Shown: piece by piece, positions 1 through 12,505 of the stretch
How positions within the stretch are numbered: position 1 is the stretch's first letter
Layout: each line of letters starts with the position of its first letter
NCBI GenBank assembly: GCA_001584585.1
Contig: LSYV01000017.1
Location: forward strand, 2,405,810-2,469,809
Source: Gonium pectorale
Lineage: Eukaryota; Chlorophyta; Chlorophyceae; Chlamydomonadales; Volvocaceae
DNA length: 64,000 bases
Reading direction: 5' to 3'
Made by a program: the position numbers and the translations under genes
Notes under the pieces: model-generated
What the model was told of the DNA's origin: nothing
Databases searched by the model: none
What the model saw: the letters and a program-made list of their open reading frames with translations, nothing else

Positions 1-607
1 NNNNNNNNNNNNNNNNNNNNNNNNNNNNNNNNNNNNNNNNNNNNNNNNNNNNNNNNNNNNNNNNNNNNNNNNNNNNNNNNNNNNNNNNNNNNNNNNNNNN
101 NNNNNNNNNNNNNNNNNNNNNNNNNNNNNNNNNNNNNNNNNNNNNNNNNNNNNNNNNNNNNNNNNNNNNNNNNNNNNNNNNNNNNNNNNNNNNNNNNNNN
201 NNNNNNNNNNNNNNNNNNNNNNNNNNNNNNNNNNNNNNNNNNNNNNNNNNNNNNNNNNNNNNNNNNNNNNNNNNNNNNNNNNNNNNNNNNNNNNNNNNNN
301 NNNNNNNNNNNNNNNNNNNNNNNNNNNNNNNNNNNNNNNNNNNNNNNNNNNNNNNNNNNNNNNNNNNNNNNNNNNNNNNNNNNNNNNNNNNNNNNNNNNN
401 NNNNNNNNNNNNNNNNNNNNNNNNNNNNNNNNNNNNNNNNNNNNNNNNNNNNNNNNNNNNNNNNNNNNNNNNNNNNNNNNNNNNNNNNNNNNNNNNNNNN
501 NNNNNNNNNNNNNNNNNNNNNNNNNNNNNNNNNNNNNNNNNNNNNNNNNNNNNNNNNNNNNNNNNNNNNNNNNNNNNNNNNNNNNNNNNNNNNNNNNNNN
601 NNNNNNN
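1..607. other. assembly gap
   Basis: All bases are N, so the start of the gene that ends at 908 is missing. Confidence 1.
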
Positions 608-608
608 C

Positions 609-908
609 AGCCCGCCGCCGCCCAGCCCACCGCCACCATCACTACCCGACCCAAGTCCGTCGCCTCCCGCTGAGACAACGCCAGCCCCAACACCTGCAAC
701 CTCGCCGGCCCCGTCACAGCCGCCCACGGCCTCCACACCACCGTCTTCTAGCCCGTCGCCAGAGCAATCGCCTGAGTCGCCCCCGCCTCCCGAAGCCGCC
801 AAATCGCCTTCCCCTTTGCCTTCAGCTTCTCCCAAGCCCAAGCCTCCGCCGCCCAGGCGGAACCCTCCCCCTCGCCGGCGGCCGCCGCCGCCGCGCCGCA
901 AGCTCTGA
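609..908 (+). CDS. Ser-Pro-rich protein, C-terminal part (5' end lost in gap)
   Basis: One frame stays open from the gap edge to a TGA at 906-908, giving 99 residues. The composition is extreme: Ser-Pro and Pro-Pro-Pro runs with Thr, Ala, Glu and Lys, ending in an Arg/Pro-rich basic tail and the residues RRKL. This resembles the hydroxyproline-rich segments of volvocine extracellular matrix proteins such as pherophorins and VSP-type wall proteins, where the prolines are hydroxylated and glycosylated. No globular domain is visible because the upstream part is unsequenced, so an intracellular Pro-rich tail is equally possible. A TGTAA at 1088-1092, 180 bases after the stop, fits a 3' end. Confidence 0.6.
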   Translation, partial: SPPPPSPPPPSLPDPSPSPPAETTPAPTPATSPAPSQPPTASTPPSSSPSPEQSPESPPPPEAAKSPSPLPSASPKPKPPPPRRNPPPRRRPPPPRRKL

Positions 909-2903
909 AGCCTGCTGCTTGCTGTCTGGCAGCGGGCGCTTGGCCACCCGCGCGAGCGTGGGATGCGGCCCGTTGCGCCTTGTAGGGCCATGCGCCGGCG
1001 GTCAGCAGGATGGTGGAACCTGAGCAGGAGGAGGAGGAGGAGCCCTGTGGCTACCCTTGACCCTGGCCGCAAGAGGACTCCCCTGGGTGTAATAGCTGTT
1101 GGGGAGCAGGAGGAGCTGCGGCTTATGGCAGATGGCCGATAGCCGTATCAGCATCTGCATGAAACGCACCTTGCTCTGGAGGTGCCTTGTTTGCGCACGG
1201 ACGCCTATCATTGGGCTCTGCATACGCGCGGAACGGCACGGGAAGCGCGGCGTCGGTCGTACTACAGCTATCTCCTCGCGAAAGCATCACTAACGAATGG
1301 CTAATGGAAGTTTTGATTGCGGCCGCTTGCTGTGCGCACATTCATGTCCGTGGGCGGCAGGTGGCTTGCGTGCTCTCGCGCGCAAGACAAGCTTAGGGCC
1401 TGGTTGTGCCTCTGTCGTATGTGGTGTGTCCCCTGGTTGGCTGAGACACCGTGCGGCAGGAGGGCTCGTGCGCTCGTGCACGTGGGAGCCGCGGGCTGCG
1501 TCAACACATCGTGTTGCGAACCAATCGCATTAGTGGGCCGCGTGCCTGACCGCGCGTTGCGTGCACGGCGCTGCAATTTATTCATCTCTTCAGAGCGAGC
1601 GGGGGCTGCTAGGAAACGTGTTGTAGGGTATCTGTCGAGGGCGGAACCGCTTTTGGAGATAGGTTGAATAGTGCTTTGACCGCCGGTCGTGGGACGCCGT
1701 ACACGGTGGAGTCCCACGCTGGCGCTTGGTGCAGTGTACGGTCGTCTCCGACCGCAGGCGGCAGCGGAGGCCCCGTGACAATTCAAGGCTTAGGTAGGCT
1801 CCACACCGGCGGTGGCACCGGCGGTGGGGGCCTTGTGGGTTTGGGTGGCCATAGGTGCGGCTGTAACTAGGGTTGCAGCTAGCGCGTCGGTGTCGTCCCC
1901 CCTTCTCAACGGATTCCCAGCGACGCCAGGGATTCCTGGAACCTGGATGCCCGTGACGCCATGAGATGCAGCGACACTGCGGCGTTGCGTACAGACAGTA
2001 CGTAATAATCACACGACGCCCTGCGAGGATTGGGCGCACCAGGGTACTGCGGTGCAGCCGCCAGCAGCCCGGCGCCCTATAGCGTCACCTACAGCCGACG
2101 CACACTAAGCCGACGCACGCGGCGGACCGCCAAGTTTGCTAACAGTGCTGCAAGCATCAACGCTTTACTTATTGTGCGAAAGAATCATTCGACCTGCACG
2201 CTACATCCGACGTACCTACCGACAGCAGTTTCCGTACCATGGACGGACTGGTCAAGGCTGCACCCAAAGCCAGGTAGTAGGCGCGCTACTTGCAGCCATA
2301 GGCCTGCCTGTGCATATGCTCACTCCCTAGGAGCTCACCCCTCAACTCCCACATCCCCGGCCAAGGATGGCGGTCGAAGCGCCGCTCATCCAAACCGCTC
2401 GCTCACATCGCCCCTCCCGATCGGGTTGCAGCGCAGCGCGCGCCGGACACGCATTGCGGCCAGGTGCCCACAGGCGCCCTCCCGCACGCGCGGCGCTTGG
2501 CAGCACTCCCTCCCCGACTCCGCAAGCCACAACGCGCCCTTGCGGCACCCGCTTGCGCCTCTGTCCCTTGAAGGCTCACCAGGATGACACATGTGGGCGC
2601 TCACGCAAACCGAAATAGCTGGGGGATAGGTCCGCACCCGGGCAAGTTTGCTACTGCCTTGTCGCACTGCAGCGACTCCGGGAAGGGGCTTCAGCCAGCC
2701 CCCTCCCACGGACGGCGCAAGGAAACGCCGCTACTCCCACGTATTGGTACCGACAAGCATGGAACAATACGCTCCCTGAGCCTTACGAACACACTACAAT
2801 CTTGCGGCAGCAGCAACAGGACCCCCTTAACGGATCCACAGCCGCCGGGGAGCTCCTCGCTCCGCCGACCGCGCTCGCCGACCATCACGGGGCTCGCCCG
2901 GCC
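909..2903. other. intergenic region between convergent genes
   Basis: This holds the 3' UTR of the Ser-Pro-rich gene on the left and that of the calpain-like gene on the right. Open frames here (for example 2030-2587) lack domain-like composition, and I see no splice-compatible exon chain. Confidence 0.5.
1088..1092 (+). terminator. candidate TGTAA polyadenylation signal
   Basis: TGTAA, the usual polyadenylation signal in volvocine algae, lies 180 bases after the stop of the Ser-Pro-rich gene on the same strand. The pentamer alone is weak evidence. Confidence 0.45.
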
Positions 2904-5900
2904 TTACTGCTGCAGGCTGCGGAACTGGAAGGGCGTGGTGGAGGACACCGCGAGCGTGAAGCGGCCAGTGCGGCCGGGCCCGTAGGTGCAGGGCATGATG
3001 ATGTAGTGGCTGCCGCCCGCCAGCTCGTAGTCGGCCGTCACCTCAGGCTGCGGCACGAAGGTGCTCTCCGCCACCACCGCCTTCCGGGGGGTCGCCCTGC
3101 GGGGCACGCAGCGGCGAGGGATGGGGGTCAGCGGATTGGACGGCGTGTCACAAGAGAGGTCCGAGGCGCATGCCGAGGAAGGGGGGGTTGATAGGAACGG
3201 GCTGGGCGCCAGCCGCATTCGCCCGGGGGATGGGGAGCTGGAGCCCCGGTCAACCGCGGCCAGCGCCTGACCCTCGCACCTCTTCCCGTGGCGCAAACAA
3301 TGTGAAGGGCACTTGCGGCGCATGAAATGGAACGCGGACGCAACGAGGCGTATGTGCACGCGGCGACGCCCACGTGCGTGCCATCCGTCCATCAACGCGG
3401 GCATGGGTGCGGTCCCAGCCCCACCCCCCACACTGCAGTCCCCCCCATTCCCTACCAAACCCAAACCGCAGTCCATGCTGCTGGCATTCGCGCCCCTTTG
3501 CCCCCAACCCGACCCCACTCCGCCCCGCCTTGTCCCCGCGCACCTTGATCTCTCCGTCCGGCCCCGCGGCCCGCAGCACGTACAGCCCCAGCATGTCATC
3601 CACCGGGTGCCGCGCCTTGCCGCCCGCCGGCCGCCGCAGATTGAGCCGCACGCGCCCCACGCCACCGCCGCCGCCCGCGCCGCCGCCCGCCGGCAGCAGC
3701 ACGAGGAGGTACTTTGGGTTGCGGCGCCACAGCGGGTGCACGTTGCAGCCGCCGGCGCTCTCGGGCGTCCACTCGCCGGGCAGCGTGACGGCCTGCATCT
3801 CGGGCAGCGGCACCAGCTCCAGGGGCACGCCGCTCATGAGGCGCAGCTCGTAAGGCGCCTCCACGCCTGGGGGTGGTGGTGGTAGGATGGGGAGGGGCGT
3901 GGAGAAGGGAGCGGGGGCGGGTAAGGGCGGGGGAGGAACTGGCGGGGGGAAACGGGGCGTGGACGCGGGCGAAGAAGAGTTGTGGGCGTGGGGCGGGCGA
4001 GTGGGGCTCGGGGCTGAGGCGGGCCGGCGTGGGCGCTGCAATGAGTGACGGATGCAATGCAGGGGCGCTGGATGGCAGTTGCCCTAAGAAGAGAGACCCT
4101 GCCTCCCGGCGTTGGATTCCGGCGCCCGCTGTACCGCCCTACCCGCCCTCGGACCGACCAGGGCCACCCCGCCCGCCCAGAAGTTTGTCACCACATCTCT
4201 GTCCTCCACCCGCCGGCGGCACCCACCTGGCGTCGTAATACTGGGCACCAGCAGGTACGGCGTCTCGGGCTCCAGGACCACACTCAGCACCACCTCTTCA
4301 TTGCTGCCGCTGCCGGTCGCCAGGCCCGTGGCGCCGCCGCCGCCAGCCCCGCCATCCCGACTGGCCGCCACCAGCTGCTGCCCGCCTGCCATGGAGCCGG
4401 GAGCGCCGCCGGCGAAGGAAGCGACGCCAGCGCCGGCTAACGAGGCTGCGGCGCCGCCGGGCGCCGGCATGAACGCGGCTGCCGCCGCGACGACTTCGCT
4501 CTCCCGGATGGCGGCGCGGCGGCCGGGCCCCTCCGGCCCGATCTGCGGGCTGGTGAGCACTAGGTCCAGGTCCAGCGCAGGGTCGCGGGGTCCCTTGATG
4601 ACTGAGTACTTAAGGTCCAGGCGGCTTAGGGAGGCAACCACCTGCGACCAGGAAGGGGTGCCGGAGATCGGGGCCCGGAAGCGAGCTGAAGAGAACCAGC
4701 AAGGAAATCAGAGCACGGGACGGGAGAGACGGGAGACCGCCGGGACGCAGGCGGGTACGTGGGGCAGCACACGGCGGCAGGGGTGCCAATCAGGAAGAAG
4801 CGGCGGAGAAGCAGGGGCGGTGCAGCCGGGAGGGATCAAGGGAGAATCGGATCGCGGACTTGAGCTGCCGCGAAGGGTGGCGGTATGGCCCCAGTCACGC
4901 CTCCCGCAGGACCCCATGGCCTCGTGGTCCCACCGGCCCCACCAGGCCCCCGGGGCCCACCTGCGCTCGCTGGCTGCAGCTGACCATGTACTGCGGGTTG
5001 GAGCCCCACGAGGTGCAGTGCCGGCCGCCGCCTGGGCGGGAGGGCGAGGGGAAGCGAGGGAGCGGGCGCGGCGGGTTGGGTCGAGCGCAGGGCGGACGCG
5101 TTACGCGTGCGGGCACCGGCATCAGCGGCTGCTTTGCAACAGCCCGGGCAGCGGCGTCGGTTATCTGCCACGCAGCTGCCAAAAACTCCTGCCCCGTGAT
5201 TTCTTCCCCTTGCGCCATCTCCGGCAACACGGAACGGGTCAAGCGGAACTGACGGCCCTGCCAAACGCCCTCCGGCCATGCGGCGACTGCCAGCACCGGT
5301 ACCCGACACCGCAAGGACTCGCTGGCCGCCCAAGCCCCCTCCGCCTCTCACCACCCCTCAACCCCTGCGCCCACGCCAGCTGTGGCGGCCGCCTCACCCG
5401 CCAGGAAGCCGCTCCAGGTGCCGCCCACCAGGAGGCACAGCGGCGCGGGCAGCTGCTCCACCTCCAGCGGCCCGCTGCTGAGGGTGCGCAGCACGAAGGC
5501 GCCCTCCTCGCCGGCGCGCCTGCGGGGCCCGGGGAGGTGCCGGAGCTGACGTCGCGTGAGCCACAAGCAGATCACGACAGATTCGGGCTTCGGGAACGCG
5601 CCCCACTAGGCGCTCAGCCGCGTGCGCCCCATCCCCTCGCTGAGCCAAGCCAGGCCAGGGTCCCTCGCTGCCCGGCAGTTACCCACGTGCCGTCAACCCC
5701 GATTCCCCAATCGCTGCCCTGTGCCCGAGCGCCGCCCGCCGCGCGCCATGCCCCCCGACCCGACCCGTGCGCGCCCCTCTAGGCGGAGGCGCTCACCCCG
5801 CGTGCGGCACCACCACGTAGGCGTACTCCGGCAGCGCCTTGAAGCTGGCCAGTACCTCCCGGTCCGTCCGACACGGCACGTTGGCGACCAGCTCGCCGGG

Positions 5901-8900
5901 GCGCACCTCCCAGCGGCGGCCCAGGCTGTCCAGCGGCACTCGCAGGATCTGACGAGTGGGCGATTGCGGAGAAGGGCGGGCGTGGATATAAACGGTGCTG
6001 GGCGCCAGCAGGTGGGGAGTTGAAGGGAAAGGAGAATTAACACCGACGAGCTGGGCGCCAGCAGCGTAGGTCCAGTCCGTGGGGAGGGGAACCAGGCGGC
6101 TGTAAGGCTCGCGGCGGAGATTCCGTCCGGGACGACGGTACAAGCGCCCCTCCCTCGCCCACACCTGCCACCGCCGCCCCCGCCCTCGCCCTCGCCCCCA
6201 CGCCGCTCACCTGCATCCCGATCGCCTTCTTGCGCAGCCGCTTGGGCACGTGCGCCCGCGCAGCCACGGTGGGGTCCTGCTGGCCCAGGCACACCACCAC
6301 CTCGGCCGCCTTGCGGACCGTCAGGCGGAACTGCGGGTTGCAGCACCAGGTGCTGCTCAGGCCCGCAACGGAGGCGGAGCCGGGGCCCGGGCCGGCGGCG
6401 TCGCCGCCAGCGCGCTCGGTGGCGGCGGCGCCCGAGCCTGAGGTGGAGCCGGGGGGCCCAAAGGTGGACTCCGAGGGCGCCGCGAGGTAGGGGCCTCCCG
6501 CGGAGGGTCCCTGCCAGCCGCAGTGGAGCGTGAGCTGGTGCCAGGTGGGCGGGAACATTCTGCAGCCGGGTAGGGAGGCGGGGAGGCAGAGGGGGCAAGG
6601 GGGCACAGGGAGCGTCGGCACGGTGGGGATGCTGGTGGCGCGTGGTGTCTGGTGTGGAACGAACAAGCCATCGAGCAAGCGGACGCCCACTACCTCCAAC
6701 ATCAGAGGGGCAGGAGAGGTAAGGGGCCGCAAAGCCGGGCTTGCATGTGGCCGCATCCAGGCAGGCCCCCGCACCGGCTCTCCCAGCCGCCCCTGGGTCC
6801 CACGCAAAACACCGGGCCCCCCTGCTTGCCGCAGCCCCGATCGCCCCCGCCCGCCCCCACCTGCACACGTGCAGCCGGTTGAAGAAGGCAGCAAACTCCT
6901 CAAAGGGCATCCAGAAGGTGGCCTCGTCCTCAAAGCTGGCGCTGAAGCTGTCCAGCATCTGAGCGGCCACGGGAGACGTCCACTCGGGGGAGCCCTGCGG
7001 GCAGGGACAGGAGCGGAGCGGCGGGGCCGGGGCATGGGCTAGGCCCAGAGAAGGACAGGCAGCGGCGAGGGCGGCTTCCACAGAGAATGCAAGCGTGCTG
7101 TACCTCAGCCACATGAGCACATTCAAGCACCGCAGGCTCCGCCCCACTTCCACGTTGGTCTGAGCCGCGCAACCCACTCCTCAGAGTAACAACCAGAGTA
7201 GCAGCCCACTCCTCCCACTCGCCTCAGAGTAGGGCCCGGTCCAGATGCCGCGCGGCCAGGGGCACTGCACCCGCACCAGCCGCGTGCCACCCGGCAGCGT
7301 CCGCGCCTCCAGCACGCTGTACACCTGACCCGCCAGCAGGCCGTGGGGGCCCTCTGGGCCCGAGCCGTCGCCGGCCACCGGCTCGTCGGCGGCGGGCGGC
7401 GGCGGAGGCCGCTCAGGCGCGTCGGGGTCAGGATCGACCGCGTCTGCGGGGTTTGGACAACCGGCCGGATCCGTTCAGGGCGCTGGGCAAGCAGCAACGC
7501 CCGGATAGTTCGCAAACCGCGCAGCAGGCCGGTCAGCTCGGTCAGCTAAGCGCTTGCCCACGGGTAGACCCCGCACAGCCCAGGCGGCTGGAGCATTCAC
7601 TGCGTCCCAAACGGTGTTTCCCAGCAGGTGCTCGCCGGCCGCCGCGCACCTGGCCGGAAGCGGTACCTCGCGGGGGCCTTCCGCTTCGCCACGCACGCCA
7701 CAATCGACTTGGACGACAGCCAGCCCTGCGACGGAACACGGCCATTGCCCATGTCGGCCAGCCAGCAACTGGTTGAGGCCACCCCGTTTTCCTTCACGCC
7801 CTCGGTTTGGGACTTCGGGTGCGCGTGATGTATCAGAAACCAGGTGACTAGGATCCCAATATGTTCAATTTGGACGTTAGGCGGTGAATGCTCCTCCAGC
7901 ACAGAGCAGATGCACGCGGCAGCCTTCACCTGCAGGTTGGCCCACAGCGCATCCCGCTCGGCGTCGCCCTCGTGCTTGACCTTCCAGCCCACCCCGCCCG
8001 TCAGGTCCACCAGGGCCTCCGTCACGGAGCCCCCGGCGAGCGCGTAGTAGGACCCGTGAACCTGCGGGTGGATTTCAATAATTGGGGAATTGCGAGCGGG
8101 GTGGGGGAGTGGAGTGGAGCCAGGCAGCACGGCCACGATGAGCAGATGCGTCAAGCTGTGCGCCCAGGGCCGGACGGCGGTAGCTGACGCGGGCAACGGG
8201 AGCGCGGGCGGAGGCGGAGGCCAATGGGGATGACGACGGAACCGTTGCTCCCCGGGGCAGCCAAGGCGAGACCGCCCTTTGGTCCTGCCCCGGCCAACGC
8301 CCCGGCCAGGCAGGAGCCGCGTCCTCCATCCACACAGGCGAGGGCTCCGACTGCACAACATGCACGCCCTCCAGCTGTTGCGACGCGCTTCCCGTCTCCA
8401 TCATTACGCCTCCCACCCTGCTGTGGCCAGCACGCCCCTCCCCCATGCACCTTGGCATACGCCTTCTCCAGCAGGCTAGGCCAGAGCTCGCCAACCACGG
8501 CGCTGCACGCAAATGCAAGGCGCTCCTGCGGCGGACAGGCACGGTTTTCAAGCGGTTCATCGCGGCGTCAGCAGACTCAGCAATGGGCTTGCGAATTGAA
8601 GCCACTCTGCCTTCATCCGTCATTCCTCTTCCTTGCGCTTGTCCGCTAGGCAACGCGTGTGGCCGTCCTCGCGAACCCCTTCCAACCTGCTCCTTTGCCA
8701 TGCTCCTAATGCCCTTCTGTTCTCATCTGCACCAGGCCGCGCTCCTTGCCCGAGATGCTGCCGCGCGACAGCCTAGGGCGATGCCAACCTCTCCACACGC
8801 CCTCCGCCACTTCCCTCCCCTCTGCCTCTCCCCTCCCGCACCTGGCCCGCCAGGCAGGGCAGGTAGTTGTCCACCACCACAGCCTGCCAGCAGCCATGCT

Positions 8901-10178
8901 TGAACAGCTGGAACGTGTAGGCGCCGGCACCCGCCGCGTCGTCACTGACGATGAGGTCGAGTAGCAGCTCCCCGCCGCGGATGGCCGCCACGGCAGCCAG
9001 CGCGCCCAGGAAGCACCCGGAGTCCAGGACGCCCTGGAGGGGGCAGTGGTCGCAGGGAGGGAGCGCGAAGGCGGCGAGGGGCGGGGAGGCGGGGTGAGAG
9101 GTGAAGAGGGCGTGCGGGACCGGAGCGGAGTGGAGTCCGTGCGTGCGAAAACGGGGTCGGGAGGCATGGCACTGATGTGGGCCGCAAGGGTTGAGGAGCC
9201 GGCCGGGACCCGGCCGGCTGCGGGCGCTGCCCCCGAGTGCCGGGCCACTCGCGAGCGCGCGCGGCTGTGCCCTGGTCGTGGCCCGGCTGCGCCCTGCCCG
9301 TGGCCCGGCTGCAGGCGCCCCGGAGCCCACCTGCAGCAAGCGGGCCGTCTTGCCGGTGGGGAAGTAGAGCGTCCCCGACACGCGGCGCCAGGTGACATCG
9401 GGGGGCGCCGTGGCAGGTGGCTGATTGGGGTCCGGGAACCTGGCGGGTGGGAAGGGAGTTGCGTGCGTGCACAGTGAGTGCGCCTCAGTCAATGAGCGGA
9501 GGTGTCTTGGGAGGGAAGGAATCTCATACCCGCCAGACCCCTGCTCCCTGATCCTGTTGAAACCAGTCCACCACAGCGGCCGGTTTCCTTAGCCGTCATC
9601 TAACGCCTCCTTACGCCCGTCGGAGCGCGCCCTTTGCATCCTCCCCGACCCGCCCCTGCCTTGCTCACAGTGAGCTGACGCCGGGTAGGAAGTCGGGATC
9701 CGTGACCATGCCGTCGTCTCCACTGTACGACGCCACGAGCTGCTCCTCCGTGCGGCCAGACGCTAGAGACGGGATTCGCAGGAGGCTCTGCGCCGGCGAA
9801 AAGGAGTTGCAAAGACGCAATCCTTGAGGCGCAGTGCACGAGTTCACGACGCTCCCGAGTGATGCCGGGGTTGGGCGAAACCCCACAGCAGCAGAAGCTC
9901 AGCCGTGTATGAGATTGAGCATGGATCCAACCCCAGAGGGCCCAACTGCGGGCGCCGCGGGTTTGGGCCACGCCGCGGGCGCGGATGCCGCGGATGGCCG
10001 CGGCGCGGAAGCGAACACGCACCTCAATCGTGCTGACCGTGACATCCTCAGGTGGCAGAGCACGATCGCTGACGTACATGGGGCTCCTCAGCCGGTTGGC
10101 GACGCTCACAAGCGCATTCGCGTGTTGGCCACGCAGCGTTCGGACGCCCGTGCCCGGACTGGATGATCTGTCCCCCAT
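2904..10178 (-). CDS. calpain-like protein with degenerate catalytic triad
   Basis: Sixteen exons join in phase to give 929 residues: 10023-10178, 9669-9787, 9331-9439, 8842-9033, 8451-8525, 7930-8061, 7650-7725, 7223-7443, 6861-6994, 6211-6559, 5797-5948, 5398-5519, 4961-5031, 4227-4641, 3544-3866, 2904-3047. ATG is at 10176-10178, TAA at 2904-2906. The calpain protease core spans about residues 80-405, with DPDFLPG, QGVLDSGCFLGAL, HGSYYALAGG and EALVDLTGG. Three domain-III-like C2/beta-sandwich modules follow at about 406-590, 590-775 and 775-929. Key sites are altered: the Cys position of QGxLGDCWFL is Gly134 with Cys135 next to it; the His of GHAY is Gln326; the Asn of RNPWG is Cys347. 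Calpains are Ca-dependent cysteine proteases; this one is probably a non-catalytic scaffold or binding protein. The exon 8 donor is GC. The last acceptor is the least certain; 3096 is an alternative but breaks phase. Confidence 0.85.
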
Positions 10179-12113
10179 GTCAGATATTCACTGCCGCGTG
10201 TGCCGGGCTGTGAGCAATCAGGCACGAGGGGCGTAGGCCAGGTCGACCTCAAGCCCCAGCTGAAGTACAGGCGTGGTTATAGATCAGTGAAGTACAAGTT
10301 CAGTATGTAATCAATACAATGCAGACGTAACGCAAACGTATCAGAGTGTAAGGCTCGCGTGACACCGTTGCCAGTTGACTTACGGAGAAGAGCTTGCGGA
10401 TAAATAATTCCTTTTGCGTGTGACGGATTGGAAAACGTATGCTATGTGTGCGCGGTCGTTGTACTACACTTCTTAGTCGCCCAAGCCTCTCGTTTTGGTG
10501 CGCTCATCGGGGCAGTGCAAAATGTTTCCTGGTAAGATTTAGATGCTTACAAGTCTGGACGAAAGCACGCGAGCGATGGAGTGCTTGAACCGCCCCAACC
10601 GCAACTGCAGCCAGGGCGTCAGACAATGGCAGGATTGGCAGCGCAGAAACGTGCACTGTCCCTGACAACAAAGCAATAGCACGATTTACCTAGCATAAGA
10701 TAGTGCACGCGGATGGAAGTCGCCTGCGTCACTAGATAACAGGGGAAATAACCACTTCGCTGCGCGATGCTGCGCTCGTTTGTGTGGCATCTCTGCCTCC
10801 CTTCCTCAACAGACAATTCAATATTTTATGCATCCAAGAGAGCTTCGACAGAGGGTCTCCTCAGTTTGCTGCCTAGCCTGTGCCCGCCGCCCAGATTAGC
10901 GACCCAGGGGTCAGAACAGCAGCTGGCAGAATTCAAGGAAGTGATGCATGCCGCGCCCCAAGCATTCATCCGATTCCTCTTAGTATCATGGACTCCCGCG
11001 CCCGTTCCTTGAATTATCCGCCCCAGCTCAGATCCCCGCCCGCCACCCTCCCGCATGAAGCTGGTGTCGTGCACACTGACCGTCCAACGTGCGTAATACG
11101 TGCACCGCTTCTCGGCTGGCTGGCTGGGTCGCCGTGAGTCCTCCACAGGCGAAGTCTTGGAGAACGCTGTGCAGGTGCACCGCGCACGCGCACACGCAGC
11201 TCCGACAGACAAGCCTGAGTAGGGTTCAGCGACAACCAGGTTAACAACAGCGCACAGGGCTCGCGACGTCCTGCCTCGCTGAGTTTTCCGGTGGTGAAAG
11301 AATGGTGATGGGTCGAGCGGAGAATGCACACGGTGTTACACTGATGCAAGCTCCTAGAGCTGCACCGGGCTTACTGTCTAGCTCAGCGACAAGTAACGTC
11401 TGGGGAGCCGAGAAGCGGCGACACAAGCGCGCTTCCGGCCTTAAGGCTCGGCAGTTGCCGTCTGTTCGGCAAACCTCTCACTTGATCCACCGCTCGATAA
11501 CGCCATGTCCAAATACAAAGCTCACAGCTACATAACCGACACAATGATAATACGACACCACCGTATTATAATTTGGGTTGCGCTCAAGCGCCAACCGAAA
11601 ATTATGCTTGCACGGGACGGTAAAGCACACCGTCTCCCCTCCCTGGTATCACACTGGAATAAGGCCCCCGGGGGAAAATCAACCTATTCTATCCCTCCCG
11701 TCACAGGGGCGCGTGCTCCACTCCATAATCTCAATCTCTACCAGCAGTGTGCATTAGCCCCTGCCCACACAACGCACGCGTGCAGATTTGCCACCCACGT
11801 ACGGCGTACGCCATTTGCACGCTGGAGGCGCTGTTTCACCCGCAAGCGTACGCACCACGCGTGGCAGTCACACGAGTGCGAACGGACAAAGTACACGCAG
11901 TAAGCACGCTAAACGGGTTTGCACTTAATCGGTTGGCTTCGTCCATGCCCCCTCTCCCCCCCCCGACTTTGACGGGCATGCCTGTAACCTTGTTGGGCCC
12001 GAACCGTGGCGCGGAACCACCCGGCAATCGCTCTCTAGCTGCACTCCTCTCCCCATCCATCCTGACGAAGGTATTTATAAGGCATTGCCTGGTCCTATCG
12101 CGTGCAAGCGCGC
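10179..12113. other. intergenic region, no gene seen
   Basis: Upstream region of the calpain-like gene and downstream region of the next minus-strand gene. Base composition is less GC-rich around 10260-10560. A 31-base stretch at 11063-11093 nearly matches one at 58422-58452. I find no exon chain or RNA gene. Confidence 0.4.
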
Positions 12114-12465
12114 TCACAAGCGGGCACATGGCTGACCCGGGCTCATGCCATCCCTAGGCCCCCGGGCGCAGCTGGCAGCCTCGACCACGGCGGCGCACAC
12201 GTGCTTCAGCAGGTCATCGCGCGGCCACAGCAGGCCCGACGCGTGCAGCCGTCCACGGTCCTTGGGCGAGTACTTGGCCGCTTTCTTGCCCAGGGCAACG
12301 GCCTTGTCCTTCTCGCTGTAGCGGACCAGGACCGCTTGGTACCTGCGCACGTGCGGGGCCTCCGGCGCCTTAGCCTCAGTGCTCCAACAACGCCAGGAGC
12401 GCAAGGAGACACAACACATGTCTACTACCGTACTGCGGTTAGGACAGTCGTCGGCGCCGGTTACA

Positions 12466-12505
<40 letters not shown>

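Noticed and set aside
2030..2587. 185-residue plus-strand frame as a gene
   Set aside because: No domain, skewed composition, overlapping frames on both strands, and it sits in the space between two convergent 3' ends.
3048..3096. Longer version of the last calpain exon, starting at 3096
   Set aside because: The peptide looks plausible but leaves one extra base relative to the only upstream donors; the acceptor at 3048 keeps phase. Kept as an alternative only.
4112..5782. 556-residue plus-strand open frame
   Set aside because: It lies antisense to several well-supported exons of the calpain-like gene; long antisense frames are expected in DNA this rich in GC, and its composition is Pro/Arg/Ala noise.
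12114..12497. Poly-Leu signal-peptide-like start of a minus-strand frame
   Set aside because: The leucines come from the CTG reading of the CAG tract and there is no supporting start context; only the distal part of this frame looks coding.
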